The notes under the pieces: model-generated
Databases searched by the model: none
What the model was told of the DNA's origin: nothing
Seen by the model: the letters and a program-made list of their open reading frames with translations, nothing else
Shown: in pieces, positions 23,923 through 32,327 of the stretch
How positions within the stretch are numbered: position 1 is the stretch's first letter
Layout: the number at the start of each line of letters is the position of its first letter
DNA from: Roseivivax halodurans JCM 10272
GTDB taxonomy: Bacteria; Pseudomonadota; Alphaproteobacteria; Rhodobacterales; Rhodobacteraceae
NCBI RefSeq assembly: GCF_000521785.1
Contig: NZ_JALZ01000001.1
Span: 310,001 to 374,000, forward strand
DNA: 64,000 nt
Direction of reading: 5' to 3'
Made by a program: the position numbers and the translations under genes

Positions 23923-26900
23923 GTGACAACGGCGAAAGGGCAGAGACGACGGCGCTGGCCGATATGGCTGGCGGGCAGTCTCGTCCTCGTCGCGATGCTC
24001 GTCGCTGTCGGCATCGGTGCGATCGTCGGCCGGCCGCTCGTCGCGCCGGACTGGCTCAGCGACCGCATCGAGACGCGGATCGCCGATCTCGTTCCCGGCG
24101 CACGTATCGGTTTCGGCGACCTCAACCTGCGGATCGGGCATGACGGGCTCGTCCATGTCGGGCTCGACGACGCGTCGCTCGTGGCCGTGGACGGGACAGA
24201 GATCGCGGCGCTTGCCGAGATCGAGATCGCCGCGGCCCTGGCGCCGCTTTTCGAGGGGCGGGTCGCGTTGCGCGAGGCACGGGCCTCGGGTGGTTTCCTG
24301 AGCATCCGGCGCGGCGCGGACGGTCGCATCGGGATCGGGCTCGGGGTCTCGGGCGGAACGCCCCCGTCGGTGCCCGATGCGGTCGCGGCGGTCGACGCCG
24401 CGCTCGAGGATCCGCGACTCGCCGGGCTCGACGAGGTCACGCTCGACAATCTCAATGTGCGCTATGCCGACGCGCGGGCGAACCGGACATGGCGCGCGGA
24501 TGGCGGGCGCATCGTCGTGCGGCGGGAGGAGGGGACGCTGCGCCTGTCGGGCAGCGCCGCGCTCCTCGGTGCCGGCGACCGGGCCGCGACGCTCGAGGTC
24601 AGCGCCGAGAGCGCAATCGGCGAGACGGATCTGTCGTTCGGGATGTCGCTCGGGGACCTCTCGGCACGCGACATCGCCACCCAGAGCCCCGCGCTCGCCT
24701 GGCTCGATGTGCTGCGGGCGCCGATCTCCGGCTCGTTCCGCGGCTGGCTCGACGACGGCGGTGGCCTCGGCGGGCTCGACGCGACGCTCAGGATCGGGCC
24801 GGGCGTCCTGCAACCGACCGACGCTGCCGAACCCATCCGGTTCACCCGCGCCCAGACATACTTCTCCTACCTGCCCGAGACGGGCGTCATCGACTTCTCG
24901 GACATCTCGGTCGAGAGCGAGGCGGGTCGTGGCAGCGCCTCGGGACGTGCGCAGGTCCTGGGCGGAGACCGGGCCGAGATCGTCGGTCAGTTCATCGCCG
25001 GCGACATCGATACCAATCCCGCTGGCGCCTTCGTCGCTCCCCTGCAGATCGCCCGCGCCGAGATGGACCTTCGGCTGAAGCTCGATCCCTTCCGCCTCGA
25101 TATCGGGCGGCTGCGCATCGCGGATCCCGACAAGACGCTTCGCGCGAGCGGCCATATCGACGCAGGTCCCGAAGGCTGGTCCTTCGCCGTGGACGCCTCC
25201 GCCGAAGAGGTTGCGCCGGAGACTGTCGAGAGGCACTGGCCTCCCGCGATCGCTCCCGGGACACGCGACTGGGTGGTCAGCCGGGTGATCGAGGGACGGG
25301 CCCGCGACGTGGTCTTTTCGCTCCGACGGGCGCCGGGCGCGGGGCCGGAGCTTTTCCTCGATCTCGGTTTCGACGGGGCCAAGGTCCGCTTCTCCGACGA
25401 TCTCCCCCCGGCCGAGGGGGGCGCGGGGCGGCTCGTCATCGCAAACGACCGGATCGCCGTCAGCCTCGCCGAAGGGTATCTGACCGCGCCCGAAGGCGGC
25501 GAGATCGATCTCGCCGGGTCGGAATTCGTCATCCCCGACACCCGGCAGCAGCCGGCCACCGGCGATCTGCGGCTGGCTGCATCGGGACCCGTGACCGCGG
25601 CGCTTTCCGTCCTGAACCTGCCGCCGCTCTCGATCCTCGACAAGGCGGGGCAGCCGGTGGATCTCGCCGCAGGCACGGTCGAGGTGACCGGATCGCTGGT
25701 CCGTCCCCTCGAGGAGGGCATCGACTACGCGGATCTCGATTTCCGCTTCGAGGGGATCGCGCGGGACGTCGAGAGCAAGGTCGTGGTTCCCGGGCGCCGG
25801 CTTGCGGCCGAGGCCCTCGATCTCTCGGTCACGCCGGAGCAGGTCCGCCTCTCGGGCGCGGCGACGCTCTCGGGCGTGCCGTTCGACGGCAGCTGGACGC
25901 AGCCGATCGGGCCGGGATCGGGTGACGGCCGGGTCTCGGGCACCGCGCGGCTCAGCCCCGAGGCGGCCGACGCCTTCGGCGTGGGACTGCCCTCGGGCCT
26001 CCTGTCGGGTGGAGGTCCGGCGCAGGTCACGGTCGATCTGCCCTCCGGCGCGCCGCCCCGCTTCCGCCTCACCTCGTCGCTCGGCGGGATCGGCCTCGCG
26101 GTTCCGCAGATCGGCTGGCAGCTTCCGCGGGCCGGGCAGGGAGAGCTCGAGATCGCCGGGGTTCTGTCCGATCCCGCGCGGATCGATACGCTGCGCGTCG
26201 ACGCGGGCGGGCTCAGCGCGTCGGGTCGCGTCGCGCTCCGTGGGGATGGCGGGCTCGAGGCGGTGACGTTCGACCGGGTGCGGATCGGCGACTGGCTCGA
26301 TGCGCCGGTGACGCTCGTCGGCCGCGGCGGCGCGGCCCCTGCCGTCCAGGTCGGAGGCGGCAGTCTCGATCTGCGCGGAGCCGATTTCGGCGGCGGCGGA
26401 TCGGGATCCGGGGGCGGAGCGGACGTTCCACTCGACGTCTCGCTCGACCGGCTGACGATTTCGGAAGGCATCCAGCTTCTGGACCTGAACGGCAATTTCA
26501 GTGCCCGGAATGGCGGCCTCGCAGGGAATTTCGCCGCGCGCATGCAGGGCACCAGCGCCGAGGTGCAGGGGCAACTCCTGCCCCAGGGCGGCGGCACCGC
26601 GCTGCGCCTGTCCTCGGAGGATGCGGGAAACGTGCTCGAATCGACCGGCATCCTCAAGACGGTCGCGGGCGGGCGGATGGTGCTGAACCTCAATCCCACC
26701 GGCACGCCGGGGACCTATGATGGCGCAGTGACGGTGACCGATGCGCGGCTCCGGGATGCGCCGGCCATCGGCGCGCTGCTCGATGCGATCTCGGTCGTCG
26801 GCATCATCGACCAGCTCGAGGGGCCGGGGATCTATTTCCAAGACGTCCAGGCCCAGTTCCGGCTCGAGCCGTCCCGCGTGGTGCTGACCCGGTCGAGCGC

Positions 26901-27165
26901 GGTCGGCCCCTCGATGGGCGTGTCGCTCGACGGCTATGTCGACCTCGCCTCGGGAGTCCTCGATCTTCAGGGCGTCCTGTCGCCGGTCTACGTGCTCAAT
27001 TCCATCGGCGCGATCTTCACCCGGCGGGGCGAGGGTCTGCTCGGCTTCAATTTCAACATCGAGGGCACTGCGGACGCGCCCCGGGTTGCGGTCAATCCGC
27101 TTTCGGTGTTCACGCCGGGCATGTTCCGCGAGATCTTTCGCCGCCCGCCCCCGACAACCCGGTAG
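23923..27165 (+). CDS. AsmA-like / YhdP-type inner-membrane-anchored protein
   Basis: 1080-residue protein with a short basic cytoplasmic start, one transmembrane segment (about 13-36, WPIWLAGSLVLVAMLVAVGI) and a very long periplasmic beta-rich body of repeated short motifs ending in an AsmA-C-like domain (VGPSMGVSLDGYVDLASGVL, then LGFNFNIEGTADAPRVAVNP). This is the AsmA/YhdP/TamB superfamily, thought to bridge inner and outer membrane and carry phospholipid. Start is GTG 23923. The queA start lies 6 bp after its stop, so they form an operon. An antisense reading frame is open across the whole gene but is a GC-bias artefact. Confidence 0.83.
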   Translation: MTTAKGQRRRRWPIWLAGSLVLVAMLVAVGIGAIVGRPLVAPDWLSDRIETRIADLVPGARIGFGDLNLRIGHDGLVHVGLDDASLVAVDGTEIAALAEIEIAAALAPLFEGRVALREARASGGFLSIRRGADGRIGIGLGVSGGTPPSVPDAVAAVDAALEDPRLAGLDEVTLDNLNVRYADARANRTWRADGGRIVVRREEGTLRLSGSAALLGAGDRAATLEVSAESAIGETDLSFGMSLGDLSARDIATQSPALAWLDVLRAPISGSFRGWLDDGGGLGGLDATLRIGPGVLQPTDAAEPIRFTRAQTYFSYLPETGVIDFSDISVESEAGRGSASGRAQVLGGDRAEIVGQFIAGDIDTNPAGAFVAPLQIARAEMDLRLKLDPFRLDIGRLRIADPDKTLRASGHIDAGPEGWSFAVDASAEEVAPETVERHWPPAIAPGTRDWVVSRVIEGRARDVVFSLRRAPGAGPELFLDLGFDGAKVRFSDDLPPAEGGAGRLVIANDRIAVSLAEGYLTAPEGGEIDLAGSEFVIPDTRQQPATGDLRLAASGPVTAALSVLNLPPLSILDKAGQPVDLAAGTVEVTGSLVRPLEEGIDYADLDFRFEGIARDVESKVVVPGRRLAAEALDLSVTPEQVRLSGAATLSGVPFDGSWTQPIGPGSGDGRVSGTARLSPEAADAFGVGLPSGLLSGGGPAQVTVDLPSGAPPRFRLTSSLGGIGLAVPQIGWQLPRAGQGELEIAGVLSDPARIDTLRVDAGGLSASGRVALRGDGGLEAVTFDRVRIGDWLDAPVTLVGRGGAAPAVQVGGGSLDLRGADFGGGGSGSGGGADVPLDVSLDRLTISEGIQLLDLNGNFSARNGGLAGNFAARMQGTSAEVQGQLLPQGGGTALRLSSEDAGNVLESTGILKTVAGGRMVLNLNPTGTPGTYDGAVTVTDARLRDAPAIGALLDAISVVGIIDQLEGPGIYFQDVQAQFRLEPSRVVLTRSSAVGPSMGVSLDGYVDLASGVLDLQGVLSPVYVLNSIGAIFTRRGEGLLGFNFNIEGTADAPRVAVNPLSVFTPGMFREIFRRPPPTTR

Positions 27166-27171
27166 GACCGC

Positions 27172-28224
27172 ATGCGCCTCGACGATTTCGACTTCGACCT
27201 GCCCGAAGAGCTGATCGCGACGCGGCCCGCGCGGCCCCGCTCCTCGGCGCGCCTTCTGGTGGCCGAGGGCGATCGGATCACCGATGCCGTCGTTTCGGAT
27301 CTCGGGCAATGGCTGCGCCCGGGCGACCGGCTCGTGCTCAACGACACCCGCGTGATCCCGGCGCGCCTCTCCGGCGCGCGCACCCGCCTCTCCGCCGAGG
27401 GAGAGGTGCAGGCGCGGATCGAGGTCACGCTGCTCGAGCCCGGGGCGGACGGCACCTGGACGGCGCTGGTGAAGCCCCTCAAGAAGGTGCGCGAGGGCGA
27501 GACGATCCGCTTCTCGGACGCGCTTTCGGCCGAGCTCGTGGCCAAGGACGAGGGGCAGGGGCGGCTGCGCTTCAACCTCGCGGGCGAGGATTTCGATGCA
27601 GCGCTTGCGGAGGCGGGGGCCATGCCGCTGCCGCCCTATATCGCCGGACGCCGGCCCGCCGACGACCGCGACCGAGAGGATTACCAGACGATCTGGGCCG
27701 AGAAGCCCGGCGCCGTCGCCGCGCCGACCGCCTCGCTGCATTTCGACGACGCGCTCCTTGGCGATCTCGCGAAGCGCGGCATCGCCTTCAGCCACGTCAC
27801 GCTGCATGTCGGCGCAGGCACGTTCCTGCCGGTCAAGGTCGAGGACGTGACCACACACAGGATGCACGCCGAATGGGGCGAGGTGTCCGACGCGGCCGCG
27901 GCGGAGATCGCCGAGACCCGGGCGAAGGGCGGCCGGATCATCCCCGTCGGGACGACCGCGCTCCGGCTCCTTGAGACCGCCGCGCGCGAGACCGGCGAGG
28001 TGCGGGCCTGGCAGGGCGAGACCGACATCTTCATCTATCCCGGCTTTCGCTTCCACGCCGCGGACGCGCTCATGACCAATTTCCACCTGCCGAAATCGAC
28101 CCTGCTGATGCTTGTCTCGGCGCTGATGGGGCGCGAGCGGATGCTGGCGATCTACGCTCACGCTGTGTCCGAGCGGTACCGGTTCTTCTCCTACGGCGAC
28201 GCCTCGCTGCTCATCCCCGGATGA
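27172..28224 (+). CDS. queA: S-adenosylmethionine:tRNA ribosyltransferase-isomerase
   Basis: 350-residue enzyme of queuosine synthesis that transfers and isomerises the ribosyl group of SAM onto preQ1-tRNA. Diagnostic segments: [65 protein letters not shown] and [19 protein letters not shown]. Length matches the family. AGGA in the last codons of the upstream AsmA-like gene serves as ribosome-binding site. Commonly followed by tgt; here it is followed by an MFS transporter instead. Confidence 0.97.
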   Translation: MRLDDFDFDLPEELIATRPARPRSSARLLVAEGDRITDAVVSDLGQWLRPGDRLVLNDTRVIPARLSGARTRLSAEGEVQARIEVTLLEPGADGTWTALVKPLKKVREGETIRFSDALSAELVAKDEGQGRLRFNLAGEDFDAALAEAGAMPLPPYIAGRRPADDRDREDYQTIWAEKPGAVAAPTASLHFDDALLGDLAKRGIAFSHVTLHVGAGTFLPVKVEDVTTHRMHAEWGEVSDAAAAEIAETRAKGGRIIPVGTTALRLLETAARETGEVRAWQGETDIFIYPGFRFHAADALMTNFHLPKSTLLMLVSALMGRERMLAIYAHAVSERYRFFSYGDASLLIPG

Positions 28225-28309
28225 GCCGCGGAGGATGATGGACGGAGCCTCGCGGGCGCTATAGCGAAGGCGCCGAGACGACTCGGTTATCAGTCAAAGG
28301 CCCCCGGTC

Positions 28310-29569
28310 ATGATCAACGTGCTCGCCGGCTCCTGGCCGCTCTTCTTCGGCGTCCTCCTGCTGCTGCTCGGGAACGGCCTGCAAGGCTCGCTTATGGGGA
28401 TCCGCGGCAATGCGGCGGGCTTCTCGCCCTTCGTGATGTCGGTGATCATTTCGGCCTATTTCCTCGGCTTCATGATCGCCTCGCGAATGACGCCGACCAT
28501 GATCCGCCGGGTGGGACACGTGCGCGTCTTCGCCGCGCTCGGCTCGATGATCTCGGCCGCGCTGATCATGTTCCCGACGATCGAACATCCGGCGGTCTGG
28601 ATCGCGATGCGGGTGCTTCTCGGCTTCGCCTTCTGCGGCGTCTACGTGACCTCGGAGAGCTGGATCAACAATTCGGTCACGAACGAACGGCGGGGTCAGG
28701 CGATCTCGCTCTACATGATCACCCAGATGCTGGGCATCATCGCGGCCCAGGCGCTGCTTCTGGTGCCCGACCCGTCGGGGTATCTCTTGTTCATCATCCC
28801 CTCGGTGCTGGTCTCGATCTCCTTCGCGCCGATCCTGCTCGCGATATCGCCGACCCCGGCCTTCGAGACGACGAAGCCGATGAACCTCTGGTCGCTCTTC
28901 CACACGACGCCGCTCGGCTTCGTCGGCATGAGCCTCATGGGGGCGGTCTTCGCGCTGCAATTCGGCATGTCGGCGGTCTTTGCCTCGATCGCGGGGATGA
29001 CGCTGCAGCAGACCTCGATCTTCGTTGCGGCCTTCTACGTGGGCGCGCTGATCTGCCAATACCCACTCGGCTGGCTGTCGGACCGCATGGACCGCCGCGT
29101 GCTCATCGCCATCGTCGCCGCCGCGGGCGGGACCGCCGGCATCGGCGGGTTGCTCTTCACCGACAGCTTCACCGTGCTCGTCGTGGTGGCAGCGATCACC
29201 GGGGGCTCGGCCAATCCGCTCTATTCGCTGCTCATCGCCTATACCAACGACTTCCTCGCGCCCGAGGACATGGCGAGCGGCTCGGCCGGGCTGATGTTCG
29301 TCAACGGCATCGGCGCCATCATCGGCCCGCTTGTGACGGGCTACCTGATGCAGGCGATCGGGCCGCGCGGATACTTCATCCTGATCGCGGTGCCGATGCT
29401 CGCGCTCACGGGCTACGCGCTCTACCGGATGACGCGCCGCGCCGCTCCTTCGGTGGACGAGACGGGAAGCTACACCTACTACGCGCCGACGGGCACGGTG
29501 GTCGCGATGGAATACGCCCAGGAGGCCGCGCTCGAAGCGGCGGACGCGGATGAGGACCGGACGACGTGA
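28310..29569 (+). CDS. MFS transporter (YcaD/UMF-like)
   Basis: 419-residue polytopic protein with about twelve transmembrane segments and an acidic, Ala-rich C-terminal tail. YcaD-like features: LLLLGNGLQGSLMGIRGNAAGF, the second-loop SRMTPTMIRRVGHVRVFAALG, and SESWINNSVTNERRGQAISLYM. Family members are broadly annotated as putative transporters without defined substrates. It is 85 bp after queA on the same strand and may be co-transcribed or have its own promoter. Confidence 0.85.
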   Translation: MINVLAGSWPLFFGVLLLLLGNGLQGSLMGIRGNAAGFSPFVMSVIISAYFLGFMIASRMTPTMIRRVGHVRVFAALGSMISAALIMFPTIEHPAVWIAMRVLLGFAFCGVYVTSESWINNSVTNERRGQAISLYMITQMLGIIAAQALLLVPDPSGYLLFIIPSVLVSISFAPILLAISPTPAFETTKPMNLWSLFHTTPLGFVGMSLMGAVFALQFGMSAVFASIAGMTLQQTSIFVAAFYVGALICQYPLGWLSDRMDRRVLIAIVAAAGGTAGIGGLLFTDSFTVLVVVAAITGGSANPLYSLLIAYTNDFLAPEDMASGSAGLMFVNGIGAIIGPLVTGYLMQAIGPRGYFILIAVPMLALTGYALYRMTRRAAPSVDETGSYTYYAPTGTVVAMEYAQEAALEAADADEDRTT

Positions 29570-29606
29570 ACGGAACTCGGGTGGCGATCCTGTCGGAAAC
29601 TGACAT

Positions 29607-29627
29607 GAATTGTGACTGTCTCAATTC
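29607..29627. promoter_or_regulatory. Possible operator upstream of the DUF924 gene
   Basis: GAATTG and CAATTC arms (6 bp) separated by nine bases, inside an A+T-rich island (about 29600-29670) that contrasts with the flanks and lies 57 bp before the DUF924 start. A TTGATA hexamer follows at about 29654. A regulator cannot be named. Confidence 0.3.
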
Positions 29628-29683
29628 GCCGCGAAAGCAGTAACGTCCTAGCATTGATATTTGTGAATTAGATAGGTGCACCA

Positions 29684-30262
29684 ATGGCAGGCCCGCAAGA
29701 CATTCTGTCGTTCTGGCTCGACGAGGTCGGGCCCGAGGGGTGGTACAAGCAGGACGCGGAGATCGACGACGCGATCACCGCGCGGTTCTCGGGTCTCTGG
29801 TCCGAGGCGATGGAGGGGGGCCATGCCCTGTGGCTGACCCATGCCTCCGGCGCGCTCGCCTATATAGTCCTGCTCGACCAGTTCTCGCGCAACATGTTCC
29901 GCGGCGAGGGCCGCGCCTATTCCGCCGACGCGGTCGCGCTCGCCGCCGCCAAGCAGTCGGTGCACAAGGGATGGGATTTCAGGATCGACGAGCCGGCACG
30001 GCAGTTCTTCTACCTGCCGCTCATGCATTCCGAGAACCTTTGCAATCAGGACCGCGGCGTGCGCCTCATCAAGGAGCGGATGCCCGAGACCGGCGCGGAG
30101 AACCTTCTCCACGCCAAGGCGCACCGGGACGTCATCCGCCGCTTCGGTCGATTCCCGCATCGCAACGAGGAGCTCGGCCGGGCGACCACGGCGGAGGAGC
30201 GCCGCTTCCTCGACGAGGGCGGTTACGGGCGTGTGGTCCGGGAACTTAAGGAACCGGCCTGA
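29684..30262 (+). CDS. DUF924 family protein
   Basis: 192-residue soluble helical protein of the DUF924 family (tetratricopeptide-like fold). Characteristic segments: ILSFWLDEVGPEGWYKQD near the N-terminus, YIVLLDQFSRNMFRG, and FFYLPLMHSENLCNQD. No catalytic function is established to my knowledge. AGGTG precedes the ATG. Convergent with the HD hydrolase, stop codons only 5 bp apart. Confidence 0.88.
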   Translation: MAGPQDILSFWLDEVGPEGWYKQDAEIDDAITARFSGLWSEAMEGGHALWLTHASGALAYIVLLDQFSRNMFRGEGRAYSADAVALAAAKQSVHKGWDFRIDEPARQFFYLPLMHSENLCNQDRGVRLIKERMPETGAENLLHAKAHRDVIRRFGRFPHRNEELGRATTAEERRFLDEGGYGRVVRELKEPA

Positions 30263-30267
30263 CCGGC

Positions 30268-30846
30268 TCAGAGGCGTGAGAGGAAGGCGCGGACGCGCGG
30301 CAGCAGCCAGTCCCAGAGGGTCGGTGCGCCCCGCGCGATGGGCGGGCCGATCCGGGCCTCGAAGGTCTCGACCGTGACGCCATAATCGCGCCAGGATCCG
30401 CCATCGGAGGCGAGGTTCTGGTTCGGGGGCTGGAAGCGGTCGAGCGCCTTTGCGAAGCGCGCATCGGCGCTCTCCGCGGCCTCGAACTCCTCCCAGAGCA
30501 TGCGCAACTCGGCGGCCTGATCGTCGGGCAAGAGGCCGAAGATCCGACGCGCGGCGGCTTCCTCGTCGGCCGCGGTCGTGCTCGCGTCGTGGCTGCCGAA
30601 GATCGGTGCATCTCCGGCGTCGATCTCCACCAGATCGTGCAGCAGCAGCATCCGGATCACCCGGTCGCGGTCCACGCCCTCGGGTGCATGGTCGCCGAGC
30701 GTCAGCGCGTAGAGTGCAAGGTGCCAGGAATGCTCGGCGGAATTCTCGAACCGGGCGCCGCCTAGGACTCGCGTCGCGCGCTCGATCCCCTTCAGGCGGT
30801 CGGCCTCGGCGAGGAATGCCATCTGACGGTCGAGGCGATCGCTCAC
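30268..30846 (-). CDS. HD-domain hydrolase (YfbR-like 5'-nucleotidase family)
   Basis: 192-residue metal-dependent phosphohydrolase. The HD metal ligands are visible: H in NSAEHSWHLALYA, HD in LLLHDLVEIDAGD, and a distal Asp in AKALDRFQP. Sequence and size resemble the HD_3 / YfbR group that dephosphorylates 5'-deoxynucleotides, so nucleotide-pool clean-up is plausible but not proven. Confidence 0.85.
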   Translation of the reverse strand: MSDRLDRQMAFLAEADRLKGIERATRVLGGARFENSAEHSWHLALYALTLGDHAPEGVDRDRVIRMLLLHDLVEIDAGDAPIFGSHDASTTAADEEAAARRIFGLLPDDQAAELRMLWEEFEAAESADARFAKALDRFQPPNQNLASDGGSWRDYGVTVETFEARIGPPIARGAPTLWDWLLPRVRAFLSRL

Positions 30847-30940
30847 GACGCGCCTCGCGCCGCCCGCGGATGCGCCCGAACGGGACGCCGGCCGCCAGCG
30901 TCCCGCGGGTAAAGCGCATCAGCCCGGGACATCGCAGCGC

Positions 30941-31594
30941 TCAGCGGGTGCTCTCGGTCAGGCGGCGCTTCACGTAATCGGACACGGTGCCGATCATCGT
31001 GTCCATGTGCGGTCCCTCGAAGAAATGGCCGGAGCCCTCGATCTGCTCGTGGGTGATCGTGATGCCCTTCTGCTCCTTGAGCTTGTTCACCAGCGACGTC
31101 GTGTCGGCGGGCGGCGCGACGCGGTCGCCGGTGCCGTTGATGATCAGGCCTGAGGAGGGGCAGGGGGCGAGGAACGAAAAATCGTACATGTTCGCTGGCG
31201 GCGAAGCCGAGATGAAGCCGGTGATCTCGGGGCGGCGCATCAGGAGCTGCATCCCGATCCAGGCGCCGAACGAGAAGCCCGCGACCCAGCAATGCTTGGA
31301 ATTGGCGTTCATCGATTGCAGGTAGTCGAGCGCCGAGGCGGCGTCGCCGAGCTCGCCCACACCCTGGTCGTACTCGCCCTGGCTGCGCCCCACGCCGCGG
31401 AAATTGAACCGCAGCACGGTGAAGCCCATGTTGTAGAAGGCGTAGTGCAGGTTGTAGACGACCTTGTTGTTCATCGTCCCGCCGAATTGCGGGTGCGGAT
31501 GAAGCACGATGGCGATCGGGGCGTCGCGGTCCTTCTGCGGGTGGTAACGGCCTTCGAGGCGGCCTTCGGGGCCGGGGAAAATCACCTCGGGCAT
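30941..31594 (-). CDS. Alpha/beta hydrolase (dienelactone-hydrolase-like)
   Basis: 217-residue alpha/beta hydrolase of a highly conserved proteobacterial group. HPHPQFGGTMNNKVVYNLHYA near the N-terminus, FNFRGVGRSQGEYD, nucleophile elbow GFSFG (WVAGFSFGAWIG), and catalytic His in IEGSGHFFEG. ATG 31594 (MPEVIFPGPEGRL) is preceded by AAGGAG. It is divergent from iscR; because these hydrolases commonly sit beside the suf operon in Rhodobacteraceae, the 180-bp gap with an Irr box may control both directions. Substrate unknown. Confidence 0.85.
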   Translation of the reverse strand: MPEVIFPGPEGRLEGRYHPQKDRDAPIAIVLHPHPQFGGTMNNKVVYNLHYAFYNMGFTVLRFNFRGVGRSQGEYDQGVGELGDAASALDYLQSMNANSKHCWVAGFSFGAWIGMQLLMRRPEITGFISASPPANMYDFSFLAPCPSSGLIINGTGDRVAPPADTTSLVNKLKEQKGITITHEQIEGSGHFFEGPHMDTMIGTVSDYVKRRLTESTR

Positions 31595-31660
31595 AAGCGG
31601 GCGGCTCCTTTGCGGCCCCGGCTCTCGCGTCGTCATTAGTTGACGCAATCCGTAAGGCTC

Positions 31661-31677
31661 TTTAGAACTCTTCTAAA
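31661..31677. promoter_or_regulatory. Irr-type iron control element (ICE) at the iscR-suf promoter
   Basis: TTTAGAACTCTTCTAAA is a perfect 7-3-7 inverted repeat identical in its arms to the ICE consensus bound by the haem-responsive regulator Irr in alphaproteobacteria. A -35-like TTGACG (31640-31645) and, 17 bp on, TAGAAC (31663-31668) place the box over a probable -10 element, so bound protein would block RNA polymerase. The Irr gene itself is not in the window. Confidence 0.8.
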
Positions 31678-31780
31678 TCCCGGGCGACGTTGTCCCGGGC
31701 ACGACGTCCGAGGCAGATAGGCAATTGCCCGGACAAGGTCAATTGCCGTCCCTGCCGGACGGCCAGGTTCGGAGATGGCG

Positions 31781-32242
31781 ATGAAGCTCAGCACGAAGGG
31801 CCGGTACGCGATGGTGGCGCTCGTGGATATCGCGCTGCAGCCGCAGGGCGCGCTCGTCACTTTGGGCGAAATCGCCGAGCGGCAGGACATCTCGCTGCCC
31901 TATCTCGAACAGCTCTTCGTGAAGCTGCGCCGCGCCGGACTGGTGACCTCGGTGCGGGGGCCTGGGGGCGGCTACCGCCTCGCCAAGTCCGCGACCGAGA
32001 TCCGGGTGGTGGACGTGCTGGCCGCAGTCGACGAGACGGTGAGCGCGATGCATACGGGCGCGGGCGCCTCGGGCGGGCTCTCGGGCTCCAAGGCGCAGTC
32101 GATGACCAATCGGTTGTGGCAGGGTCTCTCGGCCCATGTCTATGTCTTCCTGCATCAGACGCGGCTTTCGGACATCGCCGGCAACGGGCTCGTGCCGTGC
32201 CCGGCCGTGCCGTCGCTCTTCGCCGTGGTGGACGAGGCATGA
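31781..32242 (+). CDS. iscR: Rrf2-family iron-sulfur regulator IscR, single-cysteine type
   Basis: 153-residue transcriptional repressor of Fe-S assembly genes. N-terminal winged helix MKLSTKGRYAMVALVDIALQ, then SLPYLEQLFVKLRRAGLV and RGPGGGYRLAK. The three cysteines that ligate the cluster in E. coli IscR are absent: that loop reads MHTGAGASGGLSGSKAQS, and the only Cys in the protein is near the C-terminus (NGLVPCPAVP). This matches the atypical IscR reported for Rhodobacter sphaeroides. ATG 31781 is preferred (GGAG six bases upstream); ATG 31775 is also possible. First gene of the suf operon. Confidence 0.9.
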   Translation: MKLSTKGRYAMVALVDIALQPQGALVTLGEIAERQDISLPYLEQLFVKLRRAGLVTSVRGPGGGYRLAKSATEIRVVDVLAAVDETVSAMHTGAGASGGLSGSKAQSMTNRLWQGLSAHVYVFLHQTRLSDIAGNGLVPCPAVPSLFAVVDEA

Positions 32243-32266
32243 GACGACGGGATCCGGATGTGGCTG

Positions 32267-32320
32267 CCGGACCGGGGCTCTGCCCCGGACCCCGGAGTAT
32301 TTCCGCCAAGAAGAAGCAGG
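32267..32320 (+). repeat. Hairpin-plus-purine-tail intergenic element, copy C
   Basis: CCGGGGC and GCCCCGG form a 7-bp stem with loop TCT, then CCCGGAGTATTTCCGCCAAG and GAAGCAGGGG. It fills the iscR-cysteine desulfurase gap. The purine-rich tail runs into the AGGGG that serves as ribosome-binding site for the downstream gene, so the element could affect both mRNA processing and translation of the desulfurase. Confidence 0.65.
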
Positions 32321-32327
32321 GGCGCGG

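Noticed and set aside
23335-28161. Antisense open frame of about 1600 codons across bcp, the AsmA-like gene and queA
   Set aside because: Only its last 153 codons (bcp) are real. The rest is antisense to genes with clear homology, and its composition (Arg/Asp/Pro-rich, no domain) is that of a GC-bias shadow.
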